DNA of 64,000 nucleotides, from positions 1 through 64,000 of the forward strand of contig NZ_CBCRXM010000006.1 in NCBI RefSeq assembly GCF_965137005.1. Reading direction: 5' to 3'. The notes beneath the pieces were generated by a model, which searched no databases, was not told the DNA's origin, and saw nothing but the letters and a program-made list of their open reading frames with translations. Position numbers and translations under genes: made by a program. Source of the stretch: Sphingomonas_O antarctica (GTDB lineage: Bacteria > Pseudomonadota > Alphaproteobacteria > Sphingomonadales > Sphingomonadaceae). Shown one piece after another: positions 23,410 through 31,101 of the stretch (the stretch's first letter is position 1; each line of letters starts with the position of its first letter).

Positions 23410-24827
23410 ACGCCCTCAGTCCCCTCCCCCCGGGAGGGGCGACTCGCGAAGCGAGCGGGGGTGGGCCTGAAGACCTCACGCCCTCCCCCAGTCGCGGCTC
23501 GCTCTCCCGCCGCATGATCGGCATCGCTGCCGCGTGGATCCTGCTCCTCCTCGCGCTCGGCGGCGTCGGTCTCGACCGCGTCCTCACCCGCGCGATCACG
23601 CAGAATTTTGACGACCAGCTCGATTATGTCCTGACCGCGATGATCGCGAGCGCCGAGACCGACGATCTCGGCGAGGTCCGCCTCAACCGTCCCTTGGGCG
23701 ACCAGCGCTTTCTCGAGCCCGCTTCGGGACTGTATTGGCAGATCAGCGCGGGCGGGCATGAGGCCTTCCCGTCGCGATCGTTATGGGACCGCCGCCTCGA
23801 CCCCGGCCCGCCGCATCGCGACCGCCAATCGCACATCTACGACAGCAAGCAATTCGGCGAAAAGGAGACGCTACGCATCGTCGAGCGCGACATCACCTTG
23901 CCGTTTTCCAAAACCGTGTGGCGGTTTCAGGTCGCCCAGTCGCGCGACGGCCTCGACACGCAGATCGCGACGATCCGCAAGACCGTACTCCGCAGTTTCG
24001 CTTTGCTCGCGCTCGGCCTGATCATCATGGCCGCGCTGCAAACGCTTTACGGCCTCTGGCCGCTGCGCCGCCTGCGCGAAGGCGTCGCGGCGATGCGCTC
24101 CGGCCGCGCCAGCCGCATCGAACAGGCCCGCCTGCCCAACGAAGTCGCCCCGCTCGTCGACGAATTGAACGAGCTTCTCGCGCACAATGAAACGCAAGCC
24201 GAGGAAGCACGCCGTCACGCCGGCAACCTCGCACACGCGCTCAAGACGCCGCTCACCGTGATCATGAACGCGGCGACCGCCAACGCCACCGATCTGTGCG
24301 AAACCGTCCAGCGCGAAGCGACGACGATGCGGCGTCAGGTCGATCACCATCTCGCCCGCGCCCGCGCTGTCGGCCGCCGCGGCCACGCCCACAGCCGCGC
24401 CGAAGTCTGGGCCTCGCTCAGCTCGGTCGAGCGCGCGGTCGCGACGCTTTACCCCAAGGTTCGCATCGACATGGGCGGCGACAAGACCGCCATCGCCCGC
24501 GTCGAGCGTCAGGATCTCGACGAAATGCTCGGCAATCTGATCGAAAATGCCGCCAAATATGGCGGCGGCAGCGTTTTCGTCACCGTCGAACGGGTCGGCC
24601 AGTTCGTCGAAGCGCAGGTCGAGGATGACGGCCTGGGCATCCCCGAAGTGGAGCGCGACCGCATCTTCGATCGCGGCGCGCGGCTCGACACCGGCAAGCC
24701 CGGCACCGGCCTCGGCCTCGCCATCGTCCGCGACGTCGCGGAGATCTACGGCGGCACGGTGCTGCTCGAGGAGAGCGAAGATTTGGGCGGCCTGCTCGCG
24801 CGGCTTCGTCTGCCCGCAGCGCAATAA
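23406..24827 (+). CDS. Sensor histidine kinase with repeat-derived N-terminus
   Basis: A 473-residue membrane sensor kinase. There are two transmembrane helices (about 37–57 and 195–215) around a periplasmic domain, then HAMP, the phosphoacceptor H277 in NLAHALKTPLTV, and an ATPase domain with NLIENAAKYGGG, EDDGLGIP and GTGLGLAIVRD. HALKTPL and the overall layout resemble the PhoQ branch. The GTG start overlaps the regulator stop. The first 20 or so residues (ALSPLPPGGATREASGGG) are the translation of a dispersed type A repeat, so the natural start may instead be the ATG at 23514, directly before the first helix. Confidence 0.92.
   Translation: MNALSPLPPGGATREASGGGPEDLTPSPSRGSLSRRMIGIAAAWILLLLALGGVGLDRVLTRAITQNFDDQLDYVLTAMIASAETDDLGEVRLNRPLGDQRFLEPASGLYWQISAGGHEAFPSRSLWDRRLDPGPPHRDRQSHIYDSKQFGEKETLRIVERDITLPFSKTVWRFQVAQSRDGLDTQIATIRKTVLRSFALLALGLIIMAALQTLYGLWPLRRLREGVAAMRSGRASRIEQARLPNEVAPLVDELNELLAHNETQAEEARRHAGNLAHALKTPLTVIMNAATANATDLCETVQREATTMRRQVDHHLARARAVGRRGHAHSRAEVWASLSSVERAVATLYPKVRIDMGGDKTAIARVERQDLDEMLGNLIENAAKYGGGSVFVTVERVGQFVEAQVEDDGLGIPEVERDRIFDRGARLDTGKPGTGLGLAIVRDVAEIYGGTVLLEESEDLGGLLARLRLPAAQ
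23419..23465. repeat. Dispersed repeat, type A, inside a kinase gene
   Basis: GTCCCCTCCCCCCGGGAGGGG, then CGACTCGCGAAGCGAGCGGG and GGTGGG. Same family as 36265–36313. Here the repeat falls between the regulator stop and the first kinase membrane helix and stays open in the kinase frame. Confidence 0.85.
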
Positions 24828-24830
24828 AAA

Positions 24831-24862
24831 ACGGGGCCCCGGCGCGACAGCCGGGACCCCGT
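24831..24862. terminator. Bidirectional intrinsic terminator
   Basis: ACGGGGCCCCGGC and GCCGGGACCCCGT pair around GCGACA. On the minus strand the stem is followed by TTTTTT, making a good terminator for the gene ending at 24891. On the plus strand it lies directly after the kinase stop, without a clear T tract. Confidence 0.75.
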
Positions 24863-24890
24863 TCACTCACTCAGTCACCTGACCGGGCGC

Positions 24891-25250
24891 TTAGCGACGC
24901 CATCCGCCATGCTGGTTCTGCCCGTCATGGCGCTGCGACCGGATCTGGCGGCTCAATGCGTCGAACCGCTGGTCGAGGTCGCGGCGTTCCCACTGCGACA
25001 GGCCGCCACGGCGATAACGCTGCTCCATATTGTTGAGCGCGACGAACCGGCCACGCAGCGTCGAAGCCTCGACACGCGTCAGGCTGCCGTTGCGGACACC
25101 CATTTCGATGCGCTGGTACAGATTGGCCTGGCGCTGGTTGATCGTCTGCCAATTGTCATTCTGCTGCCAGCGTTGCGCGGCGGCTGGGGTGGCAGCGATA
25201 CCGGTAGTCGCGGCCGCCAGCGCGGTCAGCGAAAGCAAAAACTTTTTCAT
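24891..25250 (-). CDS. Small periplasmic protein of unknown function
   Basis: A 119-residue exported protein: MKKFLLSLTALAAATTGIAA ... PAAAQ is a signal peptide. The mature part is rich in Gln, Arg and Asn and helical (QRWQQNDNWQTINQRQANLY, RIEMGVRNGSLTRVEA). It resembles small stress-related periplasmic proteins common in sphingomonads that carry the pattern RIxxGxxxGxLTxxEA. The ATG follows AAGGA by six bases; an upstream in-frame ATG lacks a site. A strong terminator lies just past its stop. Function unknown. Confidence 0.7.
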   Translation of the reverse strand: MKKFLLSLTALAAATTGIAATPAAAQRWQQNDNWQTINQRQANLYQRIEMGVRNGSLTRVEASTLRGRFVALNNMEQRYRRGGLSQWERRDLDQRFDALSRQIRSQRHDGQNQHGGWRR

Positions 25251-25396
25251 ATCAAGTCCTTCAAATCGGACGCCCGGGGGGATGGACGACCGAATCATAA
25301 AGCACCCTCGCCGCTGAAATCTCGCTGACCGCGGCGTTGCGCATCGTTCATCCTATCCAACTGACATTCACGACCCCTGTGTCGACAGTTGTAAAC

Positions 25397-25678
25397 TTAT
25401 CCCCCTCGAGCCTGCTCATGATGCCGGATCACCTCATCGATAATGAACCGCAGAAATTTCTCCGAAAACTCTGGGTCGAGATTGGCATCCGCCGCCAGCT
25501 TGCGCAGCCGCGCGACCTGTTTTTCCTCACGTCCCGGATCGGCGGGCGGCAGTCCAGCCGTCGCCTTGTAACGTCCCACCGCCTGCGTGACCTTGAACCG
25601 CTCGGCCAGCATGAACACCAAAGCGGCATCGATATTGTCGATGCTTTCGCGGTATCCGCGCAACATCTCGTCGCTCAT
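25397..25678 (-). CDS. Chorismate mutase (AroQ type)
   Basis: A 93-residue helical protein matching the AroQ chorismate mutase, which turns chorismate into prephenate for phenylalanine and tyrosine. The pattern RESIDNIDAALVFMLAERFK, AVGRYKA and EKFLRFIIDEVIRHHE fits, with the catalytic arginine and lysine in the expected spacing (R10, R27 region, K38 region). The reading frame stays open far upstream over the polyprenyl synthase gene, but that part is antisense. The ATG at MSDEMLRGYR is the natural start. It is divergent from the polyprenyl synthase gene, 48 bases apart. Confidence 0.88.
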   Translation of the reverse strand: MSDEMLRGYRESIDNIDAALVFMLAERFKVTQAVGRYKATAGLPPADPGREEKQVARLRKLAADANLDPEFSEKFLRFIIDEVIRHHEQARGG

Positions 25679-25726
25679 GTCGTTCGCCCCCTTGCGTCCG
25701 TCTCGTTGGGAAAGCACTAGCCACAC

Positions 25727-26740
25727 ATGGTCGCCACCGTCCACAGCCTCAAGCCGCGCAAGGACCCATCGCTCGACGCGATGATCGCCCTCGCCAGCAC
25801 GGACATGAACGCCGTCAACGCGGTGATCCTCGACCGCATGCAGTCGGACATCCCGCTGATCCCGATGCTCGCCGGCCATTTGATCGCGGGCGGCGGCAAG
25901 CGCTTGCGTCCGATGTTGACGTGTGCCTCGGCACGTCTGCTCGACTATCCCGGCACGCGCCATCACAAGCTCGCCGCGTCGGTCGAATTCATCCACACCG
26001 CCACGTTGCTTCACGACGATGTCGTCGACGGCAGTGACATGCGGCGCGGGTCGAAGACCGCCAACATCATCTGGGGCAATCCGGCCACCGTCCTCGTCGG
26101 CGACTTCCTGTTCAGCCGCAGCTTCGAACTGATGGTCGAGGATGGCAGTCTGAAGGTGCTGAAAATCCTGTCGAACGCCTCGGCGGTAATCGCGGAAGGC
26201 GAGGTCAACCAACTCACCGCCCAGCGACAGGTCGATATCGGCGAGGACCGCTATCTCGACATCATCGCGTCGAAGACCGCCGCTCTGTTCGCCGCCGCCT
26301 GCCGCATCGCCGCCGTCGTCGCCGAGCGCGACGAGCGTGCCGAAGACGCGCTCGACAGCTATGGCCGCAATCTGGGCATCGCGTTTCAACTGGTCGACGA
26401 TGCCATTGATTACGCCTCGGACGCCGCCACGATGGGCAAGGGCCAAGGCGACGACTTCCGTGATGGCAAGGCCACGCTCCCCGTCATCCTCGCTCATGCC
26501 CGCGGATCCGATGCCGACCGTCAGTTCTGGAAAGACGCGATCGAGGGCCGCCGCGTGTCCGATGCGGACCTCGCCCACGCCACCCGTCTCGTCCGCGAGA
26601 CCGGCGCGATCGAAGACACCTTCGCCCGCGCCCGCACCTACGGCCAGCGCGCGATCGACGCTCTGGGGGTTTTCCCGACCACGACGGCCAAACTGGCGAT
26701 GATCGAAGCCGTCGAATTCGCCGTGGCGCGCGCTTACTGA
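25727..26740 (+). CDS. ispB: Polyprenyl diphosphate synthase (octaprenyl/decaprenyl type)
   Basis: A 337-residue trans-prenyltransferase that extends farnesyl diphosphate to the long chain used for ubiquinone. The two aspartate-rich motifs are clear: LLHDDVVDGSDMRRG near residue 97 and FQLVDDAIDYASDA near 223. GGGKRLRPML near 46 and the C-terminal region are also present. The chain length (C40 or C50) cannot be decided; sphingomonads use ubiquinone-10, which favours C50. It is downstream of ispG's pathway in function but not in position. Confidence 0.93.
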   Translation: MVATVHSLKPRKDPSLDAMIALASTDMNAVNAVILDRMQSDIPLIPMLAGHLIAGGGKRLRPMLTCASARLLDYPGTRHHKLAASVEFIHTATLLHDDVVDGSDMRRGSKTANIIWGNPATVLVGDFLFSRSFELMVEDGSLKVLKILSNASAVIAEGEVNQLTAQRQVDIGEDRYLDIIASKTAALFAAACRIAAVVAERDERAEDALDSYGRNLGIAFQLVDDAIDYASDAATMGKGQGDDFRDGKATLPVILAHARGSDADRQFWKDAIEGRRVSDADLAHATRLVRETGAIEDTFARARTYGQRAIDALGVFPTTTAKLAMIEAVEFAVARAY

Positions 26741-26763
26741 CTCGTACATCCCCAAAAAAGACC

Positions 26764-26864
26764 ATGTCGCCCCTGCGCAGGCAGGGGCCCAGATGAACTC
26801 TCCACCTGCAACGACGCCTCAATTTGTGAGCTTATTTGGGCCCCTGCCTGCGCAGGGGCGACAT
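26764..26864. repeat. Inverted-repeat element, type B
   Basis: ATGTCGCCCCTGCGCAGGCA... at one end and its inverse ...TGCCTGCGCAGGGGCGACAT at the other, about 30 bases each, around a 40-base variable centre. Same family as 38702–38800 and 41051–41149; a short arm-only form is at 62297–62322. It sits between convergent ispB and CDF genes. Confidence 0.9.
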
Positions 26865-26886
26865 GCTCACAGCAGAGTTGCCAACC

Positions 26887-27813
26887 TCACCCGCACCCAT
26901 CCCCCGTATCCGCGCACTCGATCTGCAACGTCACATGCCCGATCCCGAACTGCTCCCGGATCGCCGTTGCCGCGCTCATCAAAAACGCATCGCTGCCGCC
27001 GCCCGGCACCACCAGATGCGCGGTCAGCACCGTCTCACTCGTGCTCACCCCCCAGATATGCAGGTCATGAACCGCCGCGACCCCGTCCATCTCACCCAGC
27101 GCGGTCTCGACTTCGTCGAAATCGACCCCGCGCGGTACACCGGCCAGCGCCATCGCCACGGTTTCCTTGAGCAGGCCCAAGGTCTGCCAGAAAATCAGGC
27201 CGACCACGACCAGGCTGACCACCGGATCGATCCACGTCTTGCCCGTCCACAGGATCAGCCCGCCCGCAATCACCACGCCGACCGATACCAGCGCGTCAGA
27301 AACCATGTGCAGATACGCGCCGCGCATGTTCAAATCATGCTTCTGCCCGCGCATGAACAGCAACGCACTGCCGACATTGACCACGATGCCGACGCCCGCG
27401 ACCGCCATCACGACGCCGCCTTCGACAGGCAACGGCTGCGCCAGCCGCGCCAACGCCGCCCAGGCGATCGCCCCCAATGCCCCTATCAGCAGCAGCGCGT
27501 TGGCCAATGCGGCCAATATCGTCGAGCCGCGCAAACCATAAGTGAACCGCTTGGTCGGGGCGCGCTTGGCCAGCGTCGCGCCGCCCCATGCCAGCGCCAG
27601 CCCCAGCACGTCGGACAGATTATGTCCCGCATCGGCCACCAAAGCGAGCGAACCGGCAAACACGCCATACCCCGCTTCGATCGCGACGAAGAGCAGATTG
27701 AGCACGATGCCGATTGCAAACGCCCGCCCCGGATCGGCGGGCGGCGCGTGGCTGTGGCCATGCCCGTGCGCATGGCCATGGTCGTGCGAATGTCCGTGGT
27801 GATGCCCGCTCAT
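26887..27813 (-). CDS. Cation diffusion facilitator family metal transporter
   Basis: A 308-residue metal/proton antiporter (CDF), probably exporting zinc or similar divalent metals. The N-terminus is very His-rich (MSGHHHGHSHDHGHAHGHGH), and six membrane helices follow. The transport site residues are seen as ADAGHNLSDVLGLAL in helix 2 and HMVSDALVSVGVV in helix 5, and the cytoplasmic domain shows HDLHIWGVSTSETVLTAHLV. HxxxD in both helices fits a zinc-type (ZitB/CzcD-like) transporter. The frame is open far upstream, antisense to hrpB; the His-rich start is correct. Confidence 0.93.
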   Translation of the reverse strand: MSGHHHGHSHDHGHAHGHGHSHAPPADPGRAFAIGIVLNLLFVAIEAGYGVFAGSLALVADAGHNLSDVLGLALAWGGATLAKRAPTKRFTYGLRGSTILAALANALLLIGALGAIAWAALARLAQPLPVEGGVVMAVAGVGIVVNVGSALLFMRGQKHDLNMRGAYLHMVSDALVSVGVVIAGGLILWTGKTWIDPVVSLVVVGLIFWQTLGLLKETVAMALAGVPRGVDFDEVETALGEMDGVAAVHDLHIWGVSTSETVLTAHLVVPGGGSDAFLMSAATAIREQFGIGHVTLQIECADTGDGCG

Positions 27814-27861
27814 GCACTCTGGCCTAGCAGGCGCGGCGCATGAGATACTAGGACGCTGAAT

Positions 27862-30261
27862 ATGTTGCCGATCGAAGCCGTCCTGCCCGACATCCGCGCC
27901 GCGCTGCACGGTGGCACGCGCGCGGTCCTCGTCGCCCCGCCGGGTGCGGGCAAGACGACCATGGTCGCACCCGCCTTGCTCGACGAAAACTGGTGCAGCG
28001 GTGAAATCCTGCTCCTCTCGCCCCGGCGTCTCGCCGCGCGCGCTGCCGCCGAACGCATGGCGCACCTCGCGGGTGAATCCGTTGGCAAGACTTTCGGATA
28101 CGCCACCCGCATGGACGCCAAACGCAGCGCCGCGACGCGCGTCACCGTCCTCACCGAAGGCATTTTCCGCAACCGCATCCTCGCCGATCCCGAATTGCCG
28201 GAGATCAGCGCAGTATTGTTCGACGAAGTCCATGAACGCAGCCTCGACAGCGATTTCGGCCTCGCCTTGGCGCTCGAAGCCCAGGCCGCGTTCCGCCCCG
28301 ATCTCCGCCTCATCGCCATGTCCGCCACGCTCGACGGCACGCGTTTCGCCGCGCTGATGGAGGCACCCGTCATCGAAAGCGAAGGCCGCGCCCACTCCCT
28401 CACCCTGCGCCATTTGGGCCGCAGCGCAGGCCGCATCGAGGACGACATGGCCGCTGCCATCCGCCAGGCCTTGCGCGAAGAACCCGGCGATCTCCTCGCC
28501 TTCCTGCCCGGCGTGTTGGAGATCAACCGCACCGCCGAACGCCTCACCGGCCTCGACGCGGACATCCTCCCGCTCCATGGTACCCTGAGTCCCCGCGAAC
28601 AGCGCGCCGCGCTCGGCCCGGCCAGCCGCCGCAAGATCATCCTCGCCACCAGCATCGCCGAAACCAGCCTGACCATCGATGGCGTCCGCATCGTCGTGGA
28701 CAGCGGTCTGGCCCGCCGCCCGCGCTACGATCGCGGCGCGGGCGTCACCCGCCTCGTCACCGAACGCGCCAGCCAGGCCAGCGTCACCCAGCGCGCCGGC
28801 CGCGCCGCGCGCCAATCGCCGGGCGTCGCCTATCGCCTGTGGGAAGAGGCCGCGACCGCCGGCCTCCCCCGCTTCGACCCGCCCGAAATATTGGAGGCCG
28901 ATCTCTCCAGCCTGGTCCTCGATTGCGGCATCTGGGGCGAACCCGATCCGCGGGCGCTGCGCTGGCTCGACCCGCCCCCCGCCGCCGCCGTCGACGAAGC
29001 ACGCCAACGCCTGACCACCCTCGATGCGATCGATGCCGAAGGCCGCCCCACCGCACATGGGGAGGCGATCGCCACACTCCCGCTGCCCCCGCGCCTCGCG
29101 CACATGCTTGTCCTCGCTGAAGACAAACCCCTCGCCGCCAAGATCGCCATGCTCCTCAGCGAACGCGGCCTCGGCGGCAACGACACCGACCTCGAAGACC
29201 GCCTGCGCCGCTGGAATAGCGACCGCGGCCAGCGGGCGGAGGCAGCGAGGCGAACTGCGGCAAGGTGGGCAACCCTGTCCACTCCAGCAGAGCGGGGCGA
29301 CTCAGTGAAGCTGAGCAGGGGTGGGCTGGCCAACTGTCTCGCCCTCGCCTTCCCCGACCGCCTCTCCCGCCGCCGCAGCCCCTCTGGCGAAGACTGGCTC
29401 TCGACCGGCGGCCGCGGCTTCCGCCTCGACCCCACCTCCTCGCTCGCCAAGGCGGAATGGCTCGCCGTCGCCGAAGTCGCGGGCCAAGCCTCCGGCGCTC
29501 GCATTCTTAGCGCCGCGCAACTCGACGCCCGCGACATCGACACCCTCTTCGCCCACCGCATCGAAACCCGCCGCACGCTCGCTTTCGATCCCGCGACCGG
29601 CAGCGTCAGCGCCACCCGCGACCGCCGCCTCGGCGCAATCGTCCTCAAGCGCGGTGCGGACGAAGCCATCACCCAAGCCGAACGCGAAACCGCGATGCGC
29701 GCCGGCGTCCGCCAGCACGGCATCGCCGCGCTCCGCTTCAGCGACGGCGCCCAAACCCTCCGCGCCCGCGCGACCTATGCCGGGCTCGATCTCACCGACG
29801 CCGCGCTGATTGCCCGCCTCGACGACTGGCTTCCTGCCCTAGTTTCGGGACAGCGCCACCTCCCCGAAGTCAAAACCGACGCGCTGCTCGCCCTGCTCGA
29901 TTGGCCCGAACGCCAGCAACTCGACACCCTCGCGCCGCGCCATTTCACATCTCCCGCCGGCACCACTCAAGCCATCGATTACGCAGCGGAAGGCGGCCCT
30001 CGCGTCGAACTGCGCGTGCAGGCGCTGTTCGGCCTCGACCGTCACCCGATGATCGGCGACACGGCGCTGATCCTCAGCCTGACATCACCCGCCGGTCGCC
30101 CGATCCAGACAACGCGCGACCTGCCCGCCTTCTGGCGCGGCAGCTGGGCCGATGTCGCGAAGGACATGCGCGGCCGTTACCCGCGCCATAACTGGCCCGA
30201 CGACCCGACCGCCGCGCCCGCGAGCCTCAAGACCAAGAAGGCGCTTGGCAAAAGCACATAG
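27862..30261 (+). CDS. hrpB: ATP-dependent helicase HrpB with repeat-derived insertion
   Basis: A 799-residue DEAH/DExH-box helicase. Motifs in order: PPGAGKTT (Walker A, near 31), DEVHERS (box II, near 125), MSATLDG, the helicase C motifs GTLSPREQRAAL, ATSIAETSLTIDGV and QRAGRAAR, then the HrpB-specific C-terminal domain (GEDWLSTGGRGFRLDP, PALVSGQRHLPEVKTDALLAL). Residues about 472–488 (LSTPAERGDSVKLSRGGL region) are encoded by a type A repeat at 29277–29325 and replace the usual short alanine-rich linker; the frame is kept. The role in bacteria is poorly known, probably RNA metabolism. It is divergent from the CDF gene, 48 bases apart. Confidence 0.93.
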   Translation: MLPIEAVLPDIRAALHGGTRAVLVAPPGAGKTTMVAPALLDENWCSGEILLLSPRRLAARAAAERMAHLAGESVGKTFGYATRMDAKRSAATRVTVLTEGIFRNRILADPELPEISAVLFDEVHERSLDSDFGLALALEAQAAFRPDLRLIAMSATLDGTRFAALMEAPVIESEGRAHSLTLRHLGRSAGRIEDDMAAAIRQALREEPGDLLAFLPGVLEINRTAERLTGLDADILPLHGTLSPREQRAALGPASRRKIILATSIAETSLTIDGVRIVVDSGLARRPRYDRGAGVTRLVTERASQASVTQRAGRAARQSPGVAYRLWEEAATAGLPRFDPPEILEADLSSLVLDCGIWGEPDPRALRWLDPPPAAAVDEARQRLTTLDAIDAEGRPTAHGEAIATLPLPPRLAHMLVLAEDKPLAAKIAMLLSERGLGGNDTDLEDRLRRWNSDRGQRAEAARRTAARWATLSTPAERGDSVKLSRGGLANCLALAFPDRLSRRRSPSGEDWLSTGGRGFRLDPTSSLAKAEWLAVAEVAGQASGARILSAAQLDARDIDTLFAHRIETRRTLAFDPATGSVSATRDRRLGAIVLKRGADEAITQAERETAMRAGVRQHGIAALRFSDGAQTLRARATYAGLDLTDAALIARLDDWLPALVSGQRHLPEVKTDALLALLDWPERQQLDTLAPRHFTSPAGTTQAIDYAAEGGPRVELRVQALFGLDRHPMIGDTALILSLTSPAGRPIQTTRDLPAFWRGSWADVAKDMRGRYPRHNWPDDPTAAPASLKTKKALGKST
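29277..29325. repeat. Type A repeat embedded in hrpB
   Basis: GTCCACTCCAGCAGAGCGGG then GCGACTCAGTGAAGCTGAGC and AGGGGTGGG aligns with the intergenic copy at 36265–36313 with about nine differences over 49 bases. The palindromic first half has decayed more than the second, which suggests an old insertion. Confidence 0.8.
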
Positions 30262-30280
30262 CCTCGGGCAATGCACACCC

Positions 30281-30562
30281 ATGGCTCACGCTCGCATTTA
30301 CCAGCGCCCCAAATCCTCGATGCAGTCGGGCCGCGCCGGCACGCAAAACTGGGTCCTCGAATTCGAACCCGCCGAGGCCAAGAAGCCCGACCCGCTGACT
30401 GGCTGGGCTGGGTCAGGCGACACGCGGGAGCAGGTCCGGCTGAGCTTTGCAACGGTCGAAGAAGCGAAAGCCTATGCCGACAAAAACGGCATCACGACCA
30501 CAGTGATCCCGGCGCCGGTCCAGACCCTGAAGCTACAAACCTATGCGGACAATTTCCGCTAG
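30281..30562 (+). CDS. ETC complex I subunit (NDUFS4-like)
   Basis: A 93-residue protein of the alphaproteobacterial family related to the mitochondrial complex I accessory subunit NDUFS4. The pattern ARIYQRPKSSMQSGRAGTQN, WVLEFEP, LTGWAGSGDTREQVRLSFAT and EEAKAYADKNGI is characteristic. It is thought to sit at the peripheral arm of NADH:ubiquinone oxidoreductase. It lies 19 bases after hrpB, in the same direction, far from the nuo operon as usual for this gene. The frame is open further upstream inside hrpB, but the ATG at MAHARIYQRP is the accepted start. Confidence 0.93.
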   Translation: MAHARIYQRPKSSMQSGRAGTQNWVLEFEPAEAKKPDPLTGWAGSGDTREQVRLSFATVEEAKAYADKNGITTTVIPAPVQTLKLQTYADNFR

Positions 30563-30565
30563 GCG

Positions 30566-31051
30566 TTAGGCCTTGCCAGGCGTAAATTTCAGCGCCGTTC
30601 CATCCATGCAATAACGCAGACCGGTCGGCTTGGGCCCGTCATCGAAGACGTGTCCGAGATGCCCGCCACAACGGCGGCAGTGAACCTCGTTGCGCACGAA
30701 GCCCAGCGTGGAATCCTTTCGCAGCCGCACCGCGTTGGGCAGCGGCTGCCAAAAGCTCGGCCAGCCGGTGCCGCTGTCGAATTTGGTTTTCGACGAATAG
30801 TTCGGGAGATTGCACCCCGCGCAGCTAAAAATGCCCGCGCGGTGTTCGTTGAGGAACGGGCTCTGAAACGGCACGTCGGTCGCTTCCTGGCGCAACGTCG
30901 CGAATTGCGCCGGGGTCAGTCGCTTTTTCCACTCGGCTTCGCTGAGATTGACCTCGAACTTTTCCGCCGGGGCCTTGGCGCCCGCACACGCGGCGACCCC
31001 GGCCGCCAATGCCAGTCCGCTCGTTCCCAAAAATGCGCGCCGTGTGACCAA
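30566..31051 (-). CDS. msrB: Peptide-methionine (R)-S-oxide reductase, exported lipoprotein form
   Basis: A 161-residue MsrB that repairs R-methionine sulfoxide in proteins. The zinc cysteines are C77/C80 (CAGC) and C125/C128 (CRRC), and the catalytic C148 lies in GLRYCMDGTALKF, where most family members read RYCINS or RYCxNG. The N-terminus MVTRRAFLGTSGLALAAGVA then ACAG has twin arginines and a lipobox-like VAAC, so it is probably TAT-exported and may be a lipoprotein guarding envelope proteins. The start is inferred as TTG because AAGGAG lies seven bases upstream; no ATG fits before the signal peptide. Confidence 0.88.
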   Translation of the reverse strand: MVTRRAFLGTSGLALAAGVAACAGAKAPAEKFEVNLSEAEWKKRLTPAQFATLRQEATDVPFQSPFLNEHRAGIFSCAGCNLPNYSSKTKFDSGTGWPSFWQPLPNAVRLRKDSTLGFVRNEVHCRRCGGHLGHVFDDGPKPTGLRYCMDGTALKFTPGKA

Positions 31052-31101
31052 TTGTAATCTCCTTGGATACAGGGAGATACGCGCGGGAACGCCCGCTGGT
31101 T

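Noticed and set aside
27814..29103. N-terminal extension of the CDF transporter of about 430 codons
   Set aside because: Lies antisense to hrpB; the His-rich MSGHHHG start is typical for the family.
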